In this document: positions 47,145 through 57,160 of the stretch, one piece after another
Layout of the letters: each line of letters begins with the position of its first letter
Position numbering within the stretch: the first letter of the stretch is position 1
Assembly: GCF_000208745.1 (NCBI RefSeq)
Contig: NC_030852.1
Location: forward strand, 7,111,792-7,175,791
Length of the DNA: 64,000 bases
Direction: 5' to 3'
DNA from: Theobroma cacao
Lineage: Eukaryota > Streptophyta > Magnoliopsida > Malvales > Malvaceae
The notes under the pieces: model-generated
What the model was told of the DNA's origin: nothing
The model's input: the letters and a program-made list of their open reading frames with translations, nothing else
The model's database searches: none
Position numbers and translations under genes: made by a program

Positions 47145-49800
47145 TGTGAGACCTCGACCTCTATAGGCTCGTAACTAGGCATAGATGCAATAACACGAGC
47201 TAGGGGTAGTTTCATCATTTCCTTAGTAAGCCCCTAAAAGTAAGTTTTTAAATAATATTATGGCCTAAGTAGGCCTAAGGCATAAATGAATGCTGAAAAA
47301 TCGGTATAAGGACGAAGGAAATAAAAATAATGATGAATTCCAAGGTAGGGGCAAAATGGTCATTTTACACATCGAGTAAAAAAATTTTAAGTTTTGAGAA
47401 CTCAAGTACTTTTAGACTATTATGGACCTTGCCTTGGTGTCAAAAGAGTAAAAAGATTGCACAAAGGATTGGAGAAGAACAAGCTAACTTGCTAAGGGTA
47501 TTTTTATAATTTAAGTGGAATGGATAAGCTTGAGCTATAAATACCTTTCTTCCAACAGCTTTTCTTCTTCTTCTTCCTCTCATCTCACGTTGCTTTCATC
47601 CTCAATGGAAGCTTGATATGAACTTCCATAACCTCTCTCAAAATAGCTCCAATTTTCAAGCTTTTGTGCACTTTTGCATAGAACCCTTGTGTTATTTCAC
47701 TCTCTCACTTTAAAACCCTTGAAAAATTTTATTTCTATACTTTCTCTCACTAGCTAGGTGTTTTAGAGAGAAAGAGAGGGAGCTTCAATAAGAGCTTGAA
47801 AGTTTTTGGAAAGAATTTCAATTTCAAAGCTACCAAGTTTAGTAGTAAATTAGAGTTGAATTTTTAGTGTTGAGAAGGGCTAGAGATTATACTTGTGAAT
47901 ATTTTGTAGTTGAGGTTGTTCATTCATTTTAGAGTGATTAGAATAGTTAAAATAGATAGCCAATTAGATGGCAATTGGAAGCTAGTTAAGAGATAGCTTT
48001 TAGAATTTATAAGTATTGGAATTGATTTAATTGTGATGCTAATGTGATGATTAGGTTCTAACGAAGACCCACCGTCCCATTTAGACCATTACGGAAGTTA
48101 GAGTCAACTAAAGTTTCAACAAACTACCGATGAGTGAACTTGCATTTCAAAATTTCTTTTGAGAATGTGAATGTATTTGCACAAAACCTTTGAATGATTT
48201 TATCCAACTTTTCTTAAAAACAAGTGCCTTGGGAACAAGCCCTTGATAAATTGTCTCTATGTTGTGACTTGTGGTTGTTATGGATTCATGCACTATTACA
48301 TTGTGTTGGTATATATATATATATATATANNNNNNNNNNNNNNNNNNNNNNNNNNNNNNNNNNNNNNNNNNNNNNNNNNNNNNNNNNNNNNNNNNNNNNN
48401 NNNNNNNNNNNNNNNNNNNNNNNNNNCCGTGCGTGTGCACGATTTGGGGGGGATGCACATGCCGGTGATGACGGTGGTGAGGGAGTTTAATCATGAAAGT
48501 GCTCGTGTGCACAATATAGGGGGATGCACACGATGGCACTAATTGTGCACGATGTGGGGGGATGCACATGAGCTGCGTGAGGCAATGGTGGTATTGGTGT
48601 TTTACTATGTATATATGTATATATATGTTTATAAAATAAAAGCTCATGAACATGGTATATGATTGTAATGCAAATAAAAATTTGGCATGCTGAACTTTGG
48701 GAATTTTTAAGTGTTTCATGTTGATTTTGTCATTTCAGCAAGATGACCTTTTTCTTGAGAGAATGGAAACTTTTGTTTGGTGCCCTGTTTCTCGCTGTAG
48801 CGAGAAACTCTCGGGTTTGAGGGGTCTACCTAACCTGGTTCTCACTGCAAGAAGAAAGTTTCTGGAGCTTCACGCTGCAGCGAGAAACATTCTGTTTTGG
48901 CCACTTGAATTTCGTTGTAGCGAGAAAGAATCTCACTGTAGCGAGAAACTTTCTGTTCGGTATGCTATCTTGTTGGTTTTTGCCACATTTTTCCATTTCA
49001 CTTACACCATAATTAATCATGAACTTCCAATATTTAGGGGTTTATTTAATTAAGTTTGAAATGAGGAATTTGAGATAGAAACCCTTGGCTAATTGAGAAA
49101 CCCTCATCCAGCTAATAACTTAAGCCTAGATTTCGTTACAGTGAGAATGCCTTCCCACTGCAGCAAGGACCCGTTGTTTCATATGACTAGCTTGTATATC
49201 ACTGAAGCTTTCATTCTTCAAATTCTTTGTTGTGTATGGAATCATTACTATCAAGTGATTAATCATTTAAGGGGTTAACGAGGGGTTTTAATAAGAATGA
49301 AACTAAATTGCATTGTTTTGAAAATAAATGCATCATGATTCTTTAAACTTTTCGTCTTGTTTGCTTATTCCCTTCTTATGTTCACTCACTAAGTTTGTAC
49401 TCACCGTTTTCAACTTCATGTTTTCAGATCAGGAGGCAGTTGGTAACTAGGTCGAGGTGTCCTCGTAGATTCGACTCTTGGTAGGTGTCTCGGCATTCAG
49501 TAGCTGTACTTTCATCCGAGTCTCTTCGCTGAAAATCGAGTCTTCTTTTTTTTAGATGTATAGACAAACCTGATGTAAATTATTAAGATACATGTTGTAG
49601 ACAATATATGGATATTTTGATGGGTAATGCCACTACGAGTTGGCAATGGTTAGTATTATTTTAATTCAAAATTATGAAATGTGACTTTAGTAACTTTGAT
49701 GGAATAATGAACAGGTCACATAGATAGGCTTGCTTGGGCTTAGTGGGCTATGTCCATTGAGTCCATGCGCTGATCATGGCTCGGGATTTGGGTCGTGATA
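47145..49800 (+). repeat. 3' LTR of the chromovirus
   Basis: 2656 bp including 97 N. Starts TGTGAGACCTCGACC and ends GGGTCGTGATA (other family members end GTGACA). Carries about seven degenerate TTCTCGCTGCAGCGAGAA words (48788-48950, 49133-49170) and the GTGCAC minisatellite. It closely resembles the 5' LTR. Confidence 0.92.
48330..48426. other. Run of 97 N (unresolved bases)
   Basis: Begins inside an AT dinucleotide run and ends in the GTGCAC minisatellite. It is an assembly gap or masked low-quality stretch. The 5' LTR supplies the likely content type: an AT run followed by TGCATGGATGG-like sequence. Confidence 0.98.
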
Positions 49801-50286
49801 ACATAGGCTACAATGCTGCTAGAATTTTGTAAAGTCATGGTTTTTGGGATTTTAATATCCATAGTTGCAGTCTATATTGGTCCAATTAAAAATACTATTG
49901 TACTAAATAATATCTTATAGAAAAGTTCCAGAAAGATAAATTTTGATATATTTAAATTAGAAAATTTGATTCCCTAAAATAAAGATATCAAAGTTCAATT
50001 AATCGCATCCATAAATTTAAGAATTTAATTCCTACAAATATGAAAGAGTGACTGAAATTCTTCTTTCATCAAACACCATTAAAAGCACAAATAAATCAAT
50101 AACAACCTATCTTAATCACATTAAAACAAATTAAGCATAAAATTAACTAAAATTAGATTAACTCACTTAAATTAACTAATTTAAAATAATTAAATAAAAC
50201 TTAATTAATTTCTATACATTACTACAAGACCTAAGCTAAATTACTCTCAAAGTTAAGTCCAAATAACTCAATATTAGAGAGTTATC
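49801..50286. other. Continuation of the LTR-like block and start of an Athila LTR fragment
   Basis: 49801 to about 50060 continues the block interrupted by the chromovirus at 38450. From about 50060 to 50287 the minus strand matches the first ~230 bp of the Athila LTR at 30626 (TGATAACT, GAGTTATTTGGACTTA, GAGTTAATCTAATTTTAG). The junction between the two lies near TCATCAAACACCATT. Confidence 0.55.
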
Positions 50287-50287
50287 A

Positions 50288-51367
50288 GTGACAAATATGG
50301 ACAAGAGAAATATCATGAATTAATTTTTTTTCTTTTAAGAAGGGAAATTTGAATAAGATGCATAAAGATAATTAATGATAATGTTGTCTTAAATATTAGA
50401 TTTAAATTATCTAATAAGATTAGATAATTTATGACACATAATCTTTAATTTAAAAGAATTAGTAAAAGTTACTTAAAACATTTAAGGATTATGAATTAAA
50501 AATGTTTTAATTTGTAATAATATTTTAATTCTAATTCTAATAAGATTAGAAGTGGATAATATTATTAATACTAATTACTAAAGACTTTTCATATATGGAA
50601 AAATGTATCTAAGCGAAAGACATGATGCTCAAAATGCAGAAATTTTATCATAACGATAAATCTTAGTATAAGAATTTACATAATACTTAAACAATATTCA
50701 CATGTTTCAAAGAATCAAAATAGGAATAAAACTAAGTTTCATCATTGGATAGGTAAATTAAACGAAACTGTCACAATTAAATCCAATTCAAATGCAAATG
50801 CATATGCATAAAAATAAAATAAGTTTAATGAAAATAACTAACCTAAAGTATGATAAAAACTAATAACAATAAAACCTTCCTCGAAACTTAAATAGCACAT
50901 TTTTCAATGTGAAAAGCTAAAAAGAATAAGAAAAAGGAACTCCCCTATCAATGGTGACAGTGCATTGAGAGCTCTAATTTTCTTCCTCCTTATCTTCATG
51001 CTTTCCAAACCTGCAAACTCAACAAACAAGCGAGGGAAAGGTTATAAGTACTTATTTAAATAGAAAAACAAAACTAACTAAAATAACAAGTTAGTTGAAA
51101 AAGATATAACTTGGGTTGCCTCCCAAGAAGTGCTTCTTTATAGACACTAGCTTGATTATGATACCCCTTTTTTCACTTCTTCATCACCGCAAGAATGCTT
51201 GAGGCTTTGTTTCATTACCTTGAATGCTCCAATATTTGTAGTAAAAATTTCAATGTAGCCATAAGATAAAACTTTTACCACCTTTAAGGTTTTCCACCAA
51301 TATGGTTGAAGTTGTCGTGGAAAAAGATGGATGGGTGAACTAAAAAGTACTACTTGCTACGCAACCT
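50288..51367 (-). other. 3' non-coding part of the Athila-like element
   Basis: No coding frame. It lies between the protease and the LTR start at 50287, where a complete Athila would have pol and an env-like frame. No clear polypurine tract precedes the LTR start. Confidence 0.5.
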
Positions 51368-51883
51368 CTAAATCACAATCACTAGAAGGTGGTATATTAT
51401 GCTTATCATAACACTACATTGTTTTGAGATGTAGTGGCGATGGCTTTGACTCAAGGGTAGGTGCTGGTTTACTTGGAAATGGTGGAGTAAAATCACCTTT
51501 ACCTTATTAGCTAAGTCCACTCTATAACAATGAGCTATGGAGGAAGGATCTCTAGTTGCATTAAAAATAGTAAATTCAACTACGTCTTCACCAACTCTAA
51601 AATTGATTTTGTCTTCCCTTACATCTATTAGTGCACTTGCAGTGACTAAGAATGGACATCCCAATATGATCAGAATCTCTTGATCCTCCTCCATCTCAAG
51701 TACTATGAAGTCCACTAGAATGCACAATTTCTCAACTTTAAGCAAGACATCCTTTATAACCCCACAGGGGTGCCTTATCGTTCTATCAACTAATGGCAAG
51801 GTGATTGTAGTAGATTGAATCTCAGGTAGTCTAATTCTTTTAGCAACAGACAAAGGCATAATTGAGAAACCAGCACCCAAATC
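51368..51883 (-). pseudogene. Athila aspartic protease domain
   Basis: Reads CDLGAGFSIMPLSVAKRI at its start (active-site Asp codon at 51883-51881), then ILGCPFLVTASALIDVREDK, the typical retropepsin-like domain of Athila elements. The frame is open for about 170 codons, but in frame with a damaged upstream gag end. After TSSDCDL the expected RT is missing. The domain could fold but is cut off from any polymerase. Confidence 0.85.
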
Positions 51884-52039
51884 ACATAAAGCTTTTAAAA
51901 AATTAAAATTACCAATTGAGCAAGGGATAGAAAAAGTCCTTGGGTCCTTAAGCTTTGGTGGAAGCTAGTTTTGTATTATCGTGTTGCACTCCTCAGTGAG
52001 TATAATTGCCTCAAAATCCTCCAATTTCATTTTCTTAGT

Positions 52040-53602
52040 TAAGATGTCCTTAAGAAACTTCACATATGATGGCATTTTGCTCTAAAGCTTCTACGAAAGG
52101 AATGTTGATGTGAAGCTTTATGAATACCTTGAGAAATTTTTGGAAGTGCTTATCAAGCTTTTGTTTTAGAAGGCAATGAGGAAAGGGTAGTGGTGGTAAA
52201 GTTGCCCTTGCTTCCTCTTCTTGAATATGCTTATCAACTGTCTTAATCACTTTTTCATTCTCAACTGGCTTATCTTGAAGAGTAGCTTGCCTAACACTAT
52301 TGTCAACCTCTTTTTCGCTCCTCAAGGTGATTGCCATAACTTGTTCCTTACCTTCTCTCCTTGGATTCACCTCTGTATCGCTAGGTAGTGTTCCTTGAGG
52401 TTTATTGTTTAATAAATCGACAAGTTGACCAACTTGAGTCTCAAGGTTTCAAATTGATGTTGCTTGACTCTGAATGAGAGCTGTTTGGCTTTGTATGATG
52501 CTATCATTCTGTGTTATGTACTGCCTTAGCAAATCTTCCACAACTGGCTTTTTCTCTAAAATAAATTCTCCGACTTGCTGTTGGAATCCTAGAGCTGCAA
52601 TTGGCCTTGAAGTTGAGGACAAACCTTGATTATTAGCCCAAGAGAAATTTTGATGGTTCCTCCACCCTAGGTTGCAAGTATTAGGGTAAGGGTTGTTTTG
52701 CTATCTATTACCCACAAAGTGCACTGTCTTTGTTGAACATGGACATTGATGACTTACATGATTATCTCCACAAAACTCACAAGCTACAAAAGGACATTGC
52801 ACACTAGTAGTGCCAAAAGGTTTAAGAGTTTTAGTTAGAGCTGTTACCTGAGTAGATAATGTTGTCATAACATCTACATCATGAATTCCAACTACTCTCC
52901 TCTACATTGATCGCTCCATTGACGACTGGTAATTATTTACAAACATCTCTTCTAATAAATCATATGCCTCATCTATCACTTTAGCCATTAAAGCTCCTTT
53001 CGCAGTAGCATCAATGGTAGTTTGAACATGCCTACTCAAACTATTATAAAAAGCCTACACCTGAAGCCACTCTGGGAGACCATAATGAGGACAACGTCGA
53101 AGCAATTCTTTGTATCTTTTCCAAGCTTCATACAACGATGTCAAATCTTGTTGCATGAAAGATGTGATTATATTTCGCATTTTTACTGTCTTAGCTGGAA
53201 GGAAGAATTTGGCAAGGAATTTCTGAGCAAGATCATCCCATGTTGTTACTGAGACAGCAGGGAGTGCATTCAACCATGCTTTAGCTTTATCCCTCAATGA
53301 AAAAGGAAAAAGCCTCAAACGAATTGCATCATCTTTGACACCATTGTGTTTGAACGTATCACAAATTTCCAAAAAGTTTGACATATAGCCATTTGTATCA
53401 TCATTCATAAACCCCCAAACTAGATTGAAGTTTGAATCATGGTGATGACAGCCGACTTGATTTCAAAATTGTTTGCTTGAATAGCTGGCCTTCGAATGCT
53501 TAATGGAATTCCTTGTACTAAAGGAACAACATAATCCCTGAAGCAACGATTCTCGGCTACTACACACTCTTGGATTTGTTGTTCACCTTGTTGATCAGTC
53601 AT
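52040..53602 (-). pseudogene. Athila gag, broken by a few stops
   Basis: MTDQQGEQQIQE at the start (53602), RDYVVPLVQGIP, IQANNFEIKSAVI; then, after a stop, NFLEICDTFKHNGVKDDAIR, LRLFPFSLRDKAKAWLNALP, TTWDDLAQKFLAKFF and LLRRCPHYGLPEWLQV. After another stop AFYNSLSRHVQTTIDATAKG and a zinc knuckle CEFCGDNHVSHQC (about 52790-52750) follow. A Gln/Lys-rich tail (EGKEQVMAITLRSEKE, PPLPFPHCLLKQKL) ends near 52050. This is the standard Athila Gag order. Only about four to six stops interrupt it, so it is better preserved than the plus-strand copy at 35455. Confidence 0.9.
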
Positions 53603-53799
53603 TGTATTTACTGGACCAACACCTTGTTGATTATCTCGTCAAAGTCTACGAAATGTTCTCACAATTTCTAAATCACACGAGATAGTCTCCAAGTTGTTTG
53701 CTCATCTCATACAACAATTGAACACAACTGCAAAACAAAAAGAAAACTTAAATTAAGACTAATATGTAAAATTTTAATATTAGCAAATAACAAAGAAAA

Positions 53800-53828
53800 C
53801 AAAATCCCTGACAACGACACCAAAAACT
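53800..53828 (-). other. Athila primer-binding region
   Basis: On the minus strand the LTR end is followed by TTTTTGGTGTCGTTGTCAGG, a decayed form of the tRNA-Asp-type Athila PBS. The same motif lies at 35215 (plus) and about 55570-55590 (minus). Confidence 0.8.
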
Positions 53829-55434
53829 TGTTATCGATTTTGCACACCCAAGTATTCGTATCGAACAAGTAACATAGATAGTAAATAGCTAAGTACTAAA
53901 ATTTATGACAAATTAATCTTGTATAAGTAACTAAAATTTAGCAAATTAATTAAAACAAGCACTAAATTAACTAATAGAAATTACATATGTTGAGAAAAGC
54001 AGTAGATTAAAGACCTAGAATTATGGGTTCATTCAACACTTCATCTGATACCAGCTTCCCCTATTATTTACATTCATGGGCAGTTTTACTAACCTAGAAT
54101 CCAAAGTTATGTACAAGTCTCCATTGAGATGCTTGCATAAATACTTAACTTAATTGGGTCACTATACGTCTAAAGGAATCAATTAAATAAGGTTCATTAA
54201 GCTAGTGTTCTAATTTGGCTATGTATGGCAATTAGCTATGTCTGCTCGAATCGCGAATCAAATAACCTAAGTGACGTGAACATACATTATTCAAATCTTA
54301 GTCCAATCTAAAATCTCTTTATCGAGTCTCAATTAGATTCACAAATCATTTAATTGTTGGTCAGGCAATCAAAAGCATTAAGAATAGATTTGAATAGGCA
54401 AAACTATCCCCATTCATAGTAAATAAAAGAGAAACTAAAATTTAAACTACATGTTGAAATCCACCACAATCCTAGAAAAATAGTTTAGCTCATAATATCT
54501 AATAAAAACAATATTCAAAGAAATTTAGCTATGAATTCGAAACAAGAAAATAAAAATAACACAAAAGAGAGAAAGAAACTAATGTTGACTCCTGGTAAAT
54601 CTCGAAACTCTCTTAATTGCTCTTGAATTCTTACTTGATTCGTAACTCCAATTCTCCAGAAAAGCTACTGCCATCTCTCCTCTAAATGCTTTCAAAAAGG
54701 CTTTTAAATATGTGCAAGGTTGCCCTACTTTCCAATTTTTTGTCAAAAGTTTTAATTATGGAAATCGAGGTGGAGCCACGGCCATGACTTCTTGGTGCCT
54801 CGACACAGTGGCCTTCCTTGGTAGTGCCACAGCGCTATTTTCTTGGGTTTTTGTATGATACCCCCATGATGCTCAATGCCATAGCCATGGTCCTTTGACA
54901 CTAAGGCTGTCTCACTTTCATCACCATGGCCATGAGTTACTCAAGGCCGCGGCCTCAATCCAAAAAGCCTTAAGTGCAAAACTGTATCTATTTATAAATT
55001 TTAAATGTAATTTCACCTCAATCTGATCTAAACTGGGCAAAGTGATAAACATAATAGTTGTAGCTCCTTCTCTTATCTTTCTAATGAATCAAAAATCACA
55101 TCAATTGGATTTCTTCAGCTCAAGTTATCTTCAAATTACTGCAACATGTATGAGTGACACCTTCATCACACTTAAGATATCATAACTTTCTTTCACCTTG
55201 CTCATCATATCCTAGACAAAACCATGAGCAAAATTGGTAATAACTTTTCCTAAAGTAAATTAAGACAAAGTAAAGTGAAATTAAACTAACATCAACTAAT
55301 TTAACTCTTCAATATGTAATCTATCATAATTGGAAAAATAGCTTAAAAGGTTAAAATCTGATCTTGAACTCAAAGGCCTAGCCACTAAAGTCCCTAAAAT
55401 GTGTTAAAAATAACTCTATACAGCAGAGTTATCA
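53829..55434 (-). repeat. 5' LTR of the Athila-like element
   Basis: About 1.6 kb, starting TGATAACTCTGCTGTATAG and ending CGATAACA on the minus strand. Its second half matches 55605-56400 in order (GTTCTAATTTGGCTATGTA against GTTCTAATATGGCTGCGTA), which shows that two related LTRs lie side by side. The middle (54765-54960) has CCATGGCC and GCCGCGGCC words. Confidence 0.8.
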
Positions 55435-56569
55435 TCACACAAGATAGTCTCTAAGTTTCATGCTCACACATACAATGTCGAACACATATGAAAACACAAA
55501 AGAAAAGAAAAACTTGGTCTAAGACAATTTGTTTAATTTAATATCAGTAAATATAAATAAGAAAACAAATCCCTGACAATGGCACCAAAATCTTGTTGGT
55601 CGGATTATACACGCAGGTGCATGTGGCCTTATAAGTAATATAAAGTAAGTTGAATATTGTTTCGCACAAAGATTCGTACCTATTCTTTCTAAGTACTAAA
55701 TTTCTAACAAACTAATCTTTATCCACGCACTCAATTTTAAAGGATTAATTAAATTAAAAATAATTAATTATATAATTAACGAAGCACAAAATGTCATTAA
55801 AAGAAATATTAACTCAAAACCTAAAATTATGGTGTCTTTCAAAACTTTGCTTGATTTAAATAATTTCCTAAACCCTAAACCTTGAACTTGAAATCTAGAT
55901 TATGTACATGTCATCTGTCGATATCATGCACGCATACCTTTTATGAATTAATCCCATATGTCTATGCAAATTAATTAGAAAAAGTTCATTAAATTCGTGT
56001 TCTAATATGGCTGCGTAAGGTATTTAGGTACATGTTTATCCTAAGCATGAAACTATCACCTAAGTCCAAAATGAATTGAACATAAGCTATTCAAAACTAT
56101 GGTCTATTCTAAACTCCTTCTGTCAAGTTCCATTTAGAGACCCACTACATTTTAATTGGTAATCAGGTAGTGAAAGGCATTAAGTGCAAAATTGAATAAA
56201 CCATGTGATTTCCATTAACACTAAGCAAGAAAAATTCAAATAATCAAACTACATAATGAAATTTCCCATAATCTTAGAAAACGAAATTAGTTTATCATTG
56301 TATTTACAATAGACATAATTAAATCAAGAGAAAAGATCATTGCTACAACAAAATAACAAGAAAGAAATGAAGAGTAAAGAAAAATCAAACCCTGTGTCGA
56401 TTCTTAATCCTTAGTTCCCTTTATTTCTTTTCATTTTTCTCATTGAAAACCCATTTCTTTTCTCTCAAAAACTGTCGTTTGTTGCCTCCTTGAACTTTTC
56501 CTCTCAACTGTTGAAAAAGAGCTATTTATAGCCACTAAAAAACCCTAAAAACACAAAGCTAATGGTGAA
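55435..56569 (-). mobile_element. Second Athila fragment: leader, PBS and 3' half of an LTR
   Basis: 55435-55566 resembles the leader at 53670-53800 (GACTATCTTGTGTGA against GACTATCTCGTGTGA). 55567-55596 is another PBS region (AATCCCTGACAATGGCACCA on plus). 55605 to about 56569 is the R/U5-like half of an LTR, with TATTTATAGCC and AACCCTAAAAAC near its right edge. At about 56570 it joins abruptly to the chromovirus-type LTR. Confidence 0.7.
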
Positions 56570-57144
56570 ATTACTATTTAGCCCTCCGAGATTTTCACCC
56601 TTTTTAATTAAGTCCTCCCACAATCTTTTAATTCCAATTTCTTTCTATTTTTCTTCCATAACACTTGTACCAATAAAATATCAAGTTTCCACTTCACCAA
56701 TGCGTCTCCATAATATTTAAATATATACTTACCCACTCGTGCTCTATTTAATAAAGGCACGCGAGACGCTAACACCGTTTTCCATCAAAATTCATTCTTA
56801 CTTCTTTTCCCTCACTTGGATTAGTCGTATACTCCTCCTACATGACTACTTTCAATAATTAATAAAATATTAATATTTTAATATTATTTTATTCTAAAAT
56901 TTTTCCCTGGCCTTCTTGGGCTCCAAAACATCTTACTTTACCTCGATTCACTTTCAAATCACCTTTTATCTCACTAATTCATCTTCAATAAAAGTATTAT
57001 TATTTAATTATTATTTTCTCGCATGCGGAATATTTTATTCCAAACTATGCCTTTCACCCTTCATCACTTTTAAACACTCTAATTAACCTCAATTGGCATC
57101 CGATAAGCTTTATTAGCCAACATATCAAAATACAGAGTGTTACA
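56570..57144 (-). repeat. Truncated 3' LTR of the LARD-like element
   Basis: Starts TGTAACACTCTGTATTTTG (57144). It matches the start region of the right LTR (63275-63758), for example CATGTAGGAGGAGTATACGA and AAAACTTGATATTTTATTG-like words, until about 56570. Beyond that the right LTR continues with different sequence for another 1.9 kb. Confidence 0.82.
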
Positions 57145-57160
57145 GTCTCCCCCACTTAAA
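57145..57160 (-). other. Polypurine tract of the LARD-like element
   Basis: Minus strand TTTAAGTGGGGGAGAC directly before the LTR start, preceded by GAATTCGAGGACGAATTCG, the usual context at the end of Tekay-type internal regions. Confidence 0.82.

Larger units (their letters stand above)
38451..49800 (+). mobile_element. Full-length Tekay/Del-like chromovirus (Ty3/gypsy), decayed
   Basis: An 11.35-kb element with target duplication ACATA at 38446-38450 and 49801-49805. LTRs start TGTGAGACCTCGACCTCTAT. Order: gag, protease, RT, RNase H, integrase, chromodomain-like tail, PPT, 3' LTR. RT before integrase defines Ty3/gypsy. The GPF module and tail fit chromoviruses. The copy is defective: stops and frameshifts in every domain, PBS deleted, and a copia LTR inserted in the 5' LTR. 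Confidence 0.93.
50060..55434 (-). mobile_element. Athila-like element with gag and protease but no RT or integrase
   Basis: On the minus strand: 5' LTR 55434-53829, PBS region 53828-53800, gag 53602-52040, protease 51883-51368, about 1 kb of non-coding DNA, and a truncated LTR start at 50287. The full pol region of several kb is absent between the protease and the 3' non-coding part. GGTTGCCTCCCAAGAAGTGC (51114-51133) resembles the conserved untranslated region that follows coding DNA in Athila elements. The 5' LTR and the LTR at 50287 are of clearly different subtypes, so this may be a recombinant rather than one insertion. Confidence 0.7.

Noticed and set aside
48147..48719. Open frames running across the N-run
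   Set aside because: They consist largely of undetermined residues and LTR minisatellite, so they carry no coding evidence.
54760..54970. GC-rich CCATGGCC/GCCGCGGCC region as a CpG-island promoter
   Set aside because: It lies inside an Athila LTR, is short, and similar words occur in the other Athila LTR near 31110.
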